A stretch of 7,736 bases of DNA from Solirubrobacterales bacterium 70-9 (GTDB taxonomy: Bacteria > Actinomycetota > Thermoleophilia > Solirubrobacterales > 70-9), in NCBI GenBank assembly GCA_001898095.1, contig MKSH01000029.1, positions 19,538 through 27,273 of the forward strand, written 5' to 3'. Each line of letters starts with the position of its first letter. The stretch's first letter is position 1. Below, one piece after another: positions 1-5,324 of the stretch. Both the position numbers and the translations under genes were made by a program. The notes under the pieces were generated by a model. It was not told the origin of the DNA and did not search any database. It saw only the letters and a program-made list of their open reading frames with translations.

Positions 1-295
1 AGGCGTCCTGATCCAGTCGGTCGAAAAAGGCGGCCCCGCCGACAAGGCCGGAGTCGAAGGCGGCACCACGAAGGCGACGATCGACGGCGCCGAAATCACC
101 CTCGGCGGCGACATCGTCACCGAAGCCGACGGCAAGAAGATCAAGGGCATGGAAGAAATCATCGAACTCGTCAACTCGAAGAAGGTCGGCGAAGAAGTGA
201 CGCTGAAGATCCTCCGAGGTGGCAAGGAAAAGACTGCGACCGTGACGCTGGGCAAACGGCCCGCGAAGGTCGAAGAAGCCTCGCCGAAAGGCTGA
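1..295 (+). CDS. HtrA/DegP-like trypsin-type serine protease, C-terminal PDZ domain (partial, 5' end outside window)
   Basis: The reading frame is open from base 2 to a TGA at 293-295, giving 97 visible residues. These form one PDZ domain: a beta strand VLIQSV (residues 2-7), then GGPADKAGV (10-18), the typical PDZ insertion with GGDIVTEADGKKI (35-47), a helix EEIIELVNSKKVGEEV (51-66), and the final strands VTLKILRGGKEKTATVTLGKRP. This pattern is characteristic of the C-terminal PDZ domain of envelope HtrA proteases, where it binds substrate C-termini and controls protease activity. The catalytic His-Asp-Ser domain and any membrane anchor would lie upstream and are not visible, so other PDZ proteins (for example S41 C-terminal peptidases) remain possible. 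The short Lys/Glu-rich tail after the PDZ fold suggests a normal C-terminus. A strong terminator follows after 13 bases, so this gene ends its own transcription unit and is not part of the trp operon. Confidence 0.85.
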   Translation, partial: GVLIQSVEKGGPADKAGVEGGTTKATIDGAEITLGGDIVTEADGKKIKGMEEIIELVNSKKVGEEVTLKILRGGKEKTATVTLGKRPAKVEEASPKG

Positions 296-308
296 GGGAA
301 GCACACCG

Positions 309-347
309 CCGCCCGGGGGGAGTCCGGCCCCTCGGGCGGTTCTTTTT
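309..347 (+). terminator. Intrinsic terminator after the PDZ protease
   Basis: A 12-pair stem (309-320 with 328-339, including one G.U pair) encloses the 7-base loop 321-327 and is followed at once by a T-rich run, TTCTTTTT (340-347). This is a textbook rho-independent terminator 13 bases after the protease stop codon, and it separates that gene from trpF. Confidence 0.88.
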
Positions 348-356
348 CGCCCCGGA

Positions 357-409
357 CCGGTGAGTTCGCACTTCTGGCCGCTATCCGGCCATAACTGCGA
401 ACGCATCGG
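357..409. promoter_or_regulatory. Nested 53-base inverted repeat upstream of trpF
   Basis: All the paired blocks share one centre at base 383: CCG 357-359 with CGG 407-409, TG 361-362 with CA 404-405 (plus a G.T at 360/406), GTTCGCA 364-370 with TGCGAAC 396-402, and TGGCC 375-379 with GGCCA 387-391. A 4x4 internal loop (371-374 and 392-395) and a 7-base apical loop (380-386) complete the structure. There is no T run, so it is not a simple terminator. It ends 26 bases before the trpF start and could be a double operator for a dimeric regulator, or an RNA hairpin if transcription starts upstream. No Trp-rich leader peptide and no T-box signature is visible. The dyad is seen directly; its role is inferred. 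Confidence 0.5.
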
Positions 410-422
410 GTGGGGCGTCACG

Positions 423-428
423 TAATCT
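423..428 (+). promoter_or_regulatory. trpF: Possible -10 box (TAATCT) of a leaderless trpF transcript
   Basis: TAATCT fits the TANNNT -10 pattern, and its last T is 8 bases before the A of the trpF ATG. A transcript starting 6-8 bases downstream would begin at or beside the start codon. That is common for actinobacterial leaderless mRNAs and agrees with the lack of a well-spaced Shine-Dalgarno sequence before 436. No convincing -35 box is seen; the region where it would lie overlaps the right arm of the 357-409 dyad. Inference from pattern and spacing only. Confidence 0.3.
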
Positions 429-435
429 GGACGGA

Positions 436-1065
436 ATGCGCGTCAAGTTCTGCGGGATTACCAATCTGGACGACGCCGCCGAGGCGGTGCGCCTCGGGGC
501 GTGGGCGATCGGCCTGATCCACTACGAGGACTCGCCCCGCCACGCCCGACCCGCCGTCGCCGCCGAGATCGCCGCCGCGTTCCGGCGCAAGGCCGAGATC
601 GTCGGGGTGTTCGTGAACCCGACCCTGGCCGAGGTCGTCCGCGCGGTCGAGGACGAGCAGCTCTCAATGGTCCAGCTGAACGGCGAGGAGGGGGCCTCCT
701 TCTGCAGCGAGGTCGCCCGCCGCGCCGGGGTGAAGGTGATCAAGGCGGTCCACGTCTCCTCCGCCGCCGACGTCCACGGCGCCGAGGCCTACCGCACCGA
801 CTTCCACCTGTTCGACCGCCGCGCCAAGGGCCTCTGGGGCGGCTCTGGCGAGAGCTTCGACTGGGAGCTCCTGCGCGGGCACCGCTCCGACGTCCCCGCG
901 GTCCTCGCCGGCGGGCTGCGCCCGGAGAACGTCGCTGCGGCGATCGAGGTCGTCCATCCCTACGCGGTCGACGTCGCCAGCGGGGTCGAGGCCGAGCCGG
1001 GCCGCAAGGACCACGCCGCGATGGCCGCCTTCTTCGAGAACGCCCAGCAGGCCGTAATCGCGTGA
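436..1065 (+). CDS. trpF: Phosphoribosylanthranilate isomerase TrpF
   Basis: This enzyme performs the Amadori rearrangement of N-(5-phosphoribosyl)anthranilate to the carboxyphenylamino-deoxyribulose phosphate used by TrpC, in cytosolic tryptophan synthesis. The 209-residue length is normal for the single-domain (beta/alpha)8 enzyme. Visible family marks are the N-terminal KFCGIT with the catalytic Cys6, SPR with the substrate-contacting Arg35, Asp127 as the expected general acid in HLFD, GGSGESFDW (135-143), LAGGLRPENV (157-166) and VDVASGVE (178-185), which form the phosphate-binding end of the barrel. One difference from the common form is QLNG at 80-83, where most homologues have QLHG. 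The ATG at 436 places the KFCGIT strand at the usual distance from the N-terminus; no clear Shine-Dalgarno sequence precedes it, which fits a leaderless start. It is the first gene of the trpF-trpB-trpA group and lies 51 bases before trpB. Confidence 0.95.
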   Translation: MRVKFCGITNLDDAAEAVRLGAWAIGLIHYEDSPRHARPAVAAEIAAAFRRKAEIVGVFVNPTLAEVVRAVEDEQLSMVQLNGEEGASFCSEVARRAGVKVIKAVHVSSAADVHGAEAYRTDFHLFDRRAKGLWGGSGESFDWELLRGHRSDVPAVLAGGLRPENVAAAIEVVHPYAVDVASGVEAEPGRKDHAAMAAFFENAQQAVIA

Positions 1066-1116
1066 CGGGGTCCACCCGCCCGCGGCGGACGCGAAAGTGA
1101 GTGAGCGAGACTTCCG

Positions 1117-2343
1117 GTGATGATGAGCGCGAGCGAGCGAGAGCAGAGTACGCGGGCGGCTATTCCGCAGCGTTTCGGCCCGTACGGGGGCCGCTACGTC
1201 CCTGAGACGCTGATCGCGGCCCTGGACGAACTGACCGCGGCCTGGGAAGAGGCGCGCGACGATCCGGCCTTCAACCAGCGCCAGGATGCCCTGCGGCGGG
1301 ACTTCATCGGCCGCCCGACGCCGCTCTACCTCGCCGAGCGCCTCTCCGAGCGGGTCGGCTCGCGGGTCTACCTGAAGCGCGAGGACCTCGCCCATACCGG
1401 CGCCCACAAGATCAACAACGCGCTCGGGCAGACGCTGCTGGCTCAGCGGATGGGCAAGCAGAGGATCATCGCCGAGACCGGGGCGGGCCAGCACGGCGTC
1501 GCCACCGCGACCGCCTGCGCGCTGCTCGGCCTCGAATGCATCGTCTACATGGGCACCGAGGACATCCGCCGCCAGGCGCCGAACGTCGAGCGGATGAAGC
1601 TGCTGGGCGCCGAGGTGGCGCCGGTCGAGGCGGGTGCCCGGACCCTGAAGGAGGCCGTCTCGGCGGCGATCCGCGACTGGGTCGCGAACGTCGAGACGAC
1701 CCACTACGTGATCGGCTCGGCGGTCGGGCCGGCGCCCTACCCGGCGCTGGTGCGGGACCTGCAGCGGGTGATCGGCGAGGAGGCGCGGGCGCAGTCGCTG
1801 GCGGCCGAGGGCGCGCTGCCGGCCCGGGTGATCGCCTGCGTCGGCGGCGGCTCCAACGCGATCGGCATCTTCGCCCCGTTCATCGATGACGCCGAGGTGG
1901 CGCTGGTCGGGGTCGAGGCGGGCGGCGACGGGATCGAGACCGGCCGTCACGGCGCTTCGCTCGGGCACGGCTCGACCGGCGTGCTGCACGGCTCGCTCTC
2001 GGCGATCGTCGCCGACGAGGAGGGCCAGATCCTCGAAGCGCCCTCGGTCTCGGCGGGGCTCGACTATCCGGGGACCGGGCCCGAGCACGCCTACCTGCGC
2101 GATACCGGCCGGGCGAAGTACTTCGCGGTGACCGACGACGGCGCGCTCGGGGCACTGCGCGAGCTGGCGCGGCTGGAGGGGATCATCCCGGCGCTGGAGT
2201 CTTCCCACGCGATCGCCTGGCTGCTGGAGAATCCGCTCGAGGGGGAGGGGTTCGACGTCCTCTGCCTCTCCGGCCGCGGCGACAAGGACCTGGCCGAGTA
2301 CACCCGTCGGGTCGAGGGCGAAGAGATCTCCGAGGTCGGATGA
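1117..2343 (+). CDS. trpB: Tryptophan synthase beta chain TrpB
   Basis: TrpB is the PLP enzyme that joins indole, channelled from TrpA, to L-serine to make tryptophan; it works as an alpha2-beta2 complex in the cytosol. The 408 residues show the TrpB1-type signature: [14 protein letters not shown] near the start (19-32), the PLP-binding Lys98 in HTGAHKINN, the catalytic Glu120 in [11 protein letters not shown], the cofactor phosphate loop GGGSNA (243-248), [13 protein letters not shown] (315-327), and Ser385 in LSGRGDKD facing the PLP ring nitrogen. The segment after HGS ([10 protein letters not shown]) lacks the frequent YxLQDE wording but keeps the EGQ end. The start is a tandem GTG-ATG-ATG (1117, 1120, 1123). 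No strong Shine-Dalgarno sequence chooses among them, and the difference is at most two residues. The stop overlaps the trpA start as ATGA, the usual sign of translational coupling that keeps the two subunits equimolar. Confidence 0.97.
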   Translation: MMMSASEREQSTRAAIPQRFGPYGGRYVPETLIAALDELTAAWEEARDDPAFNQRQDALRRDFIGRPTPLYLAERLSERVGSRVYLKREDLAHTGAHKINNALGQTLLAQRMGKQRIIAETGAGQHGVATATACALLGLECIVYMGTEDIRRQAPNVERMKLLGAEVAPVEAGARTLKEAVSAAIRDWVANVETTHYVIGSAVGPAPYPALVRDLQRVIGEEARAQSLAAEGALPARVIACVGGGSNAIGIFAPFIDDAEVALVGVEAGGDGIETGRHGASLGHGSTGVLHGSLSAIVADEEGQILEAPSVSAGLDYPGTGPEHAYLRDTGRAKYFAVTDDGALGALRELARLEGIIPALESSHAIAWLLENPLEGEGFDVLCLSGRGDKDLAEYTRRVEGEEISEVG

Positions 2344-3152
2344 CGATCGCCGGCGAGCAGCGGATCCGCGACGCCTTCGCCGCGGCCAAGGACGAGGGGC
2401 GCGCGGCGCTGATGCCGTACATGATGGCCGGCTTCCCCGACCGCGAGTCGGGGCTTGCCGTGGCGCGCGCCTACGTCGATTCCGGGGCCGACCTGATCGA
2501 GCTCGGGGTGCCGTTCTCCGACCCGCTCGCCGACGGTCCCACGATCCACGCCGCCGACACCCAGGCGCTGGCGGAGGGCGCCACCCTGCGCACCGCGCTG
2601 GAGGTCTGCGAAGCGGTCTCCGACCGGATCCCGGTGGTGATGATGGTCTACGTGAACATGGTGCTCGCGCACGGCGGGGCGACCGAGTTCGCGCGCCTGG
2701 CGGGTGCCGCCGGCGCCGCCGGCGTGATCATCCCCGACCTGCCCCTGGGGGAGGCCGAGGACGTGCGCGACGCCTTCATCGAGGCCGGGCTGGCGGTCGT
2801 GCCGCTGGTCGCCCCGACCACCTCACCGGCGCGGCGCGCCGCGATCGCCAAGGTGGCGCGCGGCTTCATCTATCTCGTCTCGACCACCGGGACGACCGGC
2901 GAGCGTGGCGAGCTGCCCCCGGCGCTGGCCCAGTTCGTCGCCGACACCAAGGCCGACGCGGGGGAGACCCCGGTCGCGGTCGGCTTCGGGATCGCCACCC
3001 CGGCGCAGGCGGCGGAGGTCGGCAAGGTCGCCGACGGGGTGATCATCGGCAGCCGTCTGGTCCGCGCCGCGGGGGAGGGCGCCACCCCGGCCGAGTCGGC
3101 CGACGGGGTCGCCGAGTTCCTCGCCGAGACGCGCGTCAGCCTCGCCGGATAG
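2340..3152 (+). CDS. trpA: Tryptophan synthase alpha chain TrpA
   Basis: TrpA cleaves indole-3-glycerol phosphate to indole and glyceraldehyde-3-phosphate and passes indole through the tunnel to TrpB. The 270-residue (beta/alpha)8 protein carries the catalytic Glu54 and Asp65 in [14 protein letters not shown] (54-67), the loop-6 region [10 protein letters not shown] (181-190), and the phosphate site formed by [11 protein letters not shown] (214-224) and [11 protein letters not shown] (231-241). Two usually conserved prolines are replaced: [12 protein letters not shown] (101-112) has Met where YxNP is common, and [10 protein letters not shown] has Leu where PDLPPEE is frequent. Neither change removes a catalytic residue, so the enzyme should be active. 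The ATG at 2340 shares its TGA with the trpB stop. The TAG at 3150-3152 is followed after one base by a small membrane-protein gene, so the transcription unit probably continues. Confidence 0.97.
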   Translation: MTIAGEQRIRDAFAAAKDEGRAALMPYMMAGFPDRESGLAVARAYVDSGADLIELGVPFSDPLADGPTIHAADTQALAEGATLRTALEVCEAVSDRIPVVMMVYVNMVLAHGGATEFARLAGAAGAAGVIIPDLPLGEAEDVRDAFIEAGLAVVPLVAPTTSPARRAAIAKVARGFIYLVSTTGTTGERGELPPALAQFVADTKADAGETPVAVGFGIATPAQAAEVGKVADGVIIGSRLVRAAGEGATPAESADGVAEFLAETRVSLAG

Positions 3153-3153
3153 G
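3147..3153 (+). promoter_or_regulatory. Shine-Dalgarno-like GGATAGG bearing on the start of the small membrane protein
   Basis: GGATAGG spans the trpA stop codon. It touches the ATG at 3154 directly, too close for normal use, but is 9 bases from the in-frame ATG at 3163. If it acts as the ribosome binding site, the second ATG is the real start and the protein has 59 rather than 62 residues. Confidence 0.4.
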
Positions 3154-3342
3154 ATGCCGACCATGTTCTTGGCCGTCTGGACCTTCATCGCGATTTCCGT
3201 CACTTTGATCATCTACGCCTGGCTCGGCCAGGGGGGTGGCGTCGCCGGCCTCGTCTTCTTCGGCGTGATGCTGATCGGCGTGATCGTGAACATGGTCCTG
3301 CGCGGGCTGCACCCCGCCGGGCCCGAGCGTCCGCGCGCCTAG
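3154..3342 (+). CDS. Small two-helix membrane protein, function unknown
   Basis: I do not recognise a named family. The 62 residues form two hydrophobic segments, roughly 4-24 (MFLAVWTFIAISVTLIIYAWL) and 29-48, separated by a short GQGGG turn and followed by a basic, Pro-rich tail (RGLHPAGPERPRA). The expected topology is a helical hairpin with the Arg-rich C-terminus in the cytoplasm. Two starts are possible: ATG 3154, one base after the trpA stop, and ATG 3163, which is better placed relative to GGATAGG. Codon use matches the trp genes (C/G-ending), which argues for real coding. Position and spacing suggest co-transcription and re-initiation after trpA. A role in tryptophan metabolism cannot be inferred from co-location alone; many actinobacterial genomes carry such short membrane proteins at operon ends. 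Confidence 0.7.
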   Translation: MPTMFLAVWTFIAISVTLIIYAWLGQGGGVAGLVFFGVMLIGVIVNMVLRGLHPAGPERPRA

Positions 3343-3359
3343 CGCCGTCCTAAGCGCGC
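3333..3359. terminator. Hairpin spanning both stop codons of convergent genes, possible bidirectional terminator
   Basis: GCGCGC at 3333-3338 pairs with GCGCGC at 3354-3359. After one mismatch, TAG 3340-3342 pairs with CTA 3350-3352, leaving the 7-base loop 3343-3349. The inner pairs are the stop codon of the plus gene and the complement of the TAG stop of the minus methyltransferase. No T run follows on either strand, so termination by this hairpin alone is uncertain; it may instead stabilise the 3' ends or mark a transcript collision zone. Confidence 0.4.
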
Positions 3360-4165
3360 ACCGCGACCAGCTGCAGGTACTCCGGTTCGAGCACCAGCGC
3401 GCGCTCGTCCGAATTCACCTTTTCCAGGTAGGCGAGGATGTCTGCTTCCAGCGCCGGCGCGCCCTCCGGGCCGACTTTCTCGAAGGCCATCTTCATCGGG
3501 CCGAAGTAGCGGCGGAAGAAGTCGAGGTAGTGCTCGGGCGAGCGGAAGATCTGGCGGCTGACGCGACGTTCGACCCGCATCCCGACGATCCCGTCGCCGA
3601 ACAGCTTGCGGGCGTGCTCCTCGTTGCCCCAGAGGACGGGTGGCACCGTGCCCGGGGGCGGCCCGCCGGTGTGTTTGACGAGGATCGTGAAGAAGTCGGC
3701 GAGCGCCCCGTCGGGGGTCCAGTTAGCCATCCCGATCCAGCCGCCGGGCTTGGTGACCCGGAGGAGCTCGGCTGCGGTGCGCTCCTGGTCGGGGGCGAAC
3801 ATCGCGCCGAAGATCGACATCACCACGTCGAAGCTCGCGTCTTCGAAGGGGAGGTCTTGGGCGTCGGCCTCGACGAATTCGACCTCGAGCCGTTCGGCGG
3901 CCGCCCGTTCCCGTCCCCGCTCCAGCAGCGCCGGGACGAAGTCGGCTCCGACCGCGCCGCCCCAGGAGCGCCGCGCCGCCGCGATCGCCCCGTTGCCGCT
4001 GCCGCAGGCGACGTCGAGGACGCGTTCGTCGGGCAGGATCGTCAGCGTCTCGGTGAGGTTTTCGGCGACGAACGTGATCATCGCGGCGACCATCGAGAAG
4101 TCGCCGTCGGACCAGGTCCGCTGCTGCGCCGCGGTGATCGCCTTGAGGTCAGGGCCGTCGGCCAT
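3350..4165 (-). CDS. Class I SAM-dependent methyltransferase (UbiE/Methyltransf_11-like)
   Basis: The 271-residue protein has the Rossmann-like SAM-binding fold in order: motif I VLDVACGSGNGAI (49-61), the acidic end of strand 2 at Asp75 (GADFVPALLERGRERA), motif II Asp101 in EADAQDLPF, the SFDVVMSIFGAMFAPDQ segment (111-127) typical of UbiE/Methyltransf_11 members, and the motif III region VTKPGGWIGMANWTPDG (137-153). The C-terminal third, including a run of aromatic residues near 213-228 (YLDFFRRYFGPMKMAF), should form the substrate cap. The substrate cannot be told from sequence; relatives methylate quinones, lipids, small molecules or, rarely, proteins. The ATG at 4165 leaves a short N-terminal helix before the fold. 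It is transcribed alone on the minus strand, converging on the small membrane gene (7 bases apart) and diverging from the phosphofructokinase gene with 19 bases between starts. The minus-strand AGGGA just upstream is only about 3 bases from the ATG. Confidence 0.9.
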   Translation of the reverse strand: MADGPDLKAITAAQQRTWSDGDFSMVAAMITFVAENLTETLTILPDERVLDVACGSGNGAIAAARRSWGGAVGADFVPALLERGRERAAAERLEVEFVEADAQDLPFEDASFDVVMSIFGAMFAPDQERTAAELLRVTKPGGWIGMANWTPDGALADFFTILVKHTGGPPPGTVPPVLWGNEEHARKLFGDGIVGMRVERRVSRQIFRSPEHYLDFFRRYFGPMKMAFEKVGPEGAPALEADILAYLEKVNSDERALVLEPEYLQLVAVRA

Positions 4166-4184
4166 CGATCCCTAAGCTAACCGG
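4166..4184. promoter_or_regulatory. 19-base divergent start region with overlapping -10-like boxes
   Basis: Only 19 bases separate the two ATGs. On the plus strand TAAGCT (4173-4178) ends 7 bases before the phosphofructokinase ATG. On the minus strand TAGCTT (complement of 4174-4179) ends 9 bases before the methyltransferase ATG. Both fit TANNNT and share the self-complementary AGCT, so one site could serve as a symmetric -10 for two leaderless or nearly leaderless transcripts. -35 boxes would lie inside the opposite genes; none is obvious. Inference from pattern and spacing. Confidence 0.4.
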
Positions 4185-5213
4185 ATGCGGATAGGCGTGC
4201 TGACGGGCGGCGGGGATTGCCCTGGGTTGAACGCGGTGATCCGTGCCGTGGTGCGCAAAGGAGCGGGCGTGCAGGGGCACGAGTTCGTCGGCTACCGGGA
4301 CGGCTGGAGGGGGCCGCTGGAGGACGATCGGCGACCGCTCGGGGTGCCCGAGGTGCGCGGCATCCTGCCCCGTGGCGGCACCATCCTGGGGTCCTCGCGG
4401 ACCAACCCGTTCGCCCGCGGCGACGGGCCCGACCGGATCGCCGCCAACATGGCCGCGGCCGGGGTCGACGGCCTGATCGCGATCGGCGGCGAGGACACGC
4501 TCGGCGCCGCGTCCCGGCTCCATACAGAGCACGACCTGAACGTCGTCGGCGTGCCGAAGACGATCGACAACGACCTCTCCGCCACCGATTACACCTTCGG
4601 CTTCGACACCGCGGTCAACATCGCGATGGAGGCGATCGACCGCCTCCACACCACCGCCGACTCCCACCACCGGGTGCTGATCGTCGAGGTGATGGGACGG
4701 CACGCGGGGTGGATCGCCGCCCACGCGGGCCTGGCGGGCGGCGCCAACGCGATCCTGATCCCGGAGCGGGAGTTCGACGTCGGCGCGGTCTGCGATCTCG
4801 TCGGCCGCCGCTTCGCCAGCCACTTCGCCCCGATCATCGTCGTCGCCGAGGGCGCCAAGCCGGTCGGCGGGATGCCGGACGCCGACGACTCGAAGACCGA
4901 CGCCTTCGGTCACATCCGCCTCGGCGGGGTCGGTCACTGGCTGGAGGGCGAGATCGAGCGGGCCACCGGCAAAGAGACCCGCGCCACCGTCCTCGGCCAC
5001 GTCCAGCGCGGCGGCACCCCGACCGCCTTCGACCGCGTCCTCGCCACCCGCTTCGGCCTTCACGCGATCGACGCGGCGAACGAAGGCCGCTGGGGCACGA
5101 TGGCGGCGCTGCGCGGCACCGAGATCAAGCTGGTCGAGCTCACCGAGGCTACGGCCGAGCTGAAGACGGTCCCGGAGGAGCTCTACGCCGAGGCGGAAGT
5201 CTTCTTTGGGTGA
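4185..5213 (+). CDS. pfkA: Phosphofructokinase, predicted pyrophosphate-dependent
   Basis: The enzyme phosphorylates fructose-6-phosphate to fructose-1,6-bisphosphate, a committed step of glycolysis. The 342 residues match the PFK family throughout: GVLTGGGDCPGLNAVIR (4-20), RGGTILGSSRTNPF (63-76), IGGEDTLGA (100-108), the catalytic Asp128 in PKTIDND (124-130), VEVMGRHAGW (167-176) for sugar binding, AEGAKPVGG (221-229), and RATVLGHVQRGGTPTAFDR (266-284). ATP-dependent enzymes carry Gly at the positions here occupied by Asp104 (GGDGS in E. coli) and Lys125 (PGTIDND in E. coli). The Asp plus Lys pair is the recognised hallmark of PPi-dependent PFKs such as that of Amycolatopsis methanolica, so this enzyme likely uses PPi reversibly; pfp would then be the better symbol. 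There is no useful Shine-Dalgarno sequence before ATG 4185, consistent with leaderless initiation. A hairpin repeat (5252-5324) begins 38 bases after the TGA. Confidence 0.95.
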   Translation: MRIGVLTGGGDCPGLNAVIRAVVRKGAGVQGHEFVGYRDGWRGPLEDDRRPLGVPEVRGILPRGGTILGSSRTNPFARGDGPDRIAANMAAAGVDGLIAIGGEDTLGAASRLHTEHDLNVVGVPKTIDNDLSATDYTFGFDTAVNIAMEAIDRLHTTADSHHRVLIVEVMGRHAGWIAAHAGLAGGANAILIPEREFDVGAVCDLVGRRFASHFAPIIVVAEGAKPVGGMPDADDSKTDAFGHIRLGGVGHWLEGEIERATGKETRATVLGHVQRGGTPTAFDRVLATRFGLHAIDAANEGRWGTMAALRGTEIKLVELTEATAELKTVPEELYAEAEVFFG

Positions 5214-5224
5214 AGCGGGCGGGG

Positions 5225-5252
5225 GATGGCCTGGCGGCGGACGGCCTGGCGG
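5225..5252 (+). repeat. Short direct repeat, GAyGGCCTGGCGG twice
   Basis: GATGGCCTGGCGG (5225-5237) and GACGGCCTGGCGG (5240-5252) recur with a 15-base period, just before hairpin repeat copy A. The region is very G-rich, so slippage is a sufficient explanation. Confidence 0.5.
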
Positions 5253-5257
5253 GGAGG
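5251..5257 (+). promoter_or_regulatory. Shine-Dalgarno-like GGGGAGG before GTG 5266
   Basis: The GGAGG at 5253-5257 is 8 bases from an in-frame GTG at 5266, ideal spacing, and is the main reason to prefer that start for the lipoprotein. The same bases form the outer left arm of hairpin repeat copy A, so the match may be accidental, or the site may be masked in the folded RNA. Confidence 0.4.
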
Positions 5258-5324
5258 GCCCGGGGGTGACCCTTCTCTCACGAACTGCGGGGAGGTTCGT
5301 TCAGGGTCATCCCCGGGTCCTCCC
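5252..5324 (+). repeat. Hairpin repeat, copy A (plus orientation)
   Basis: A 22-pair stem (5252-5273 with 5303-5324, two G.U pairs) encloses an inner 5-pair stem CGAAC 5281-5285 / GTTCG 5295-5299 with the loop TGCGGGGAG. The 53-base core 5262-5314 matches the reverse complement of copy B (5796-5848) at 50 positions. The outer arms differ from those of copy B but remain complementary to each other. The element begins 38 bases after the phosphofructokinase stop and covers the putative start of the lipoprotein gene. It may act as a 3'-end or terminator-like structure of the phosphofructokinase mRNA (no T run is present) or as a REP-type dispersed repeat. Confidence 0.85.

Noticed and set aside
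348..435. Tryptophan attenuator with leader peptide, or T-box, before trpF
   Set aside because: No short ORF with adjacent Trp codons, no competing terminator with a T run after the dyad, and no T-box sequence is visible.
501..1100. 199-codon plus-strand frame overlapping trpF
   Set aside because: Arg/Pro/Gly-rich out-of-frame translation of trpF, typical of frame-shifted high-GC sequence.
1066..1116. Regulatory hairpin or promoter between trpF and trpB
   Set aside because: Only short interrupted pairing around CGCC/GGCG and loosely repeated GAGCGAG-like bits are present. There is no convincing -10 or stable stem, so it is treated as an ordinary operon spacer.
664..2208. 514-codon open frame on the minus strand across trpF and trpB
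   Set aside because: It lies opposite two certain genes. Its translation is Arg/Asp/Leu/Val-rich and low in complexity, as expected for the antisense of high-GC coding sequence, and shows no recognisable domain.
3530..4180. 216-codon plus-strand frame opposite the methyltransferase
   Set aside because: Antisense shadow; the minus-strand protein has all SAM-binding motifs.
4149..5063. 304-codon open frame on the minus strand inside the phosphofructokinase gene
   Set aside because: Shadow of a well-supported gene; composition dominated by Gly, Asp, Val, Arg and no motif.
5206..5265. TTG at 5206 as the lipoprotein start, overlapping the phosphofructokinase stop
   Set aside because: It would add a Gly/Pro-rich N-terminus from the direct-repeat region before the signal peptide; GTG 5266 has a far better ribosome site.
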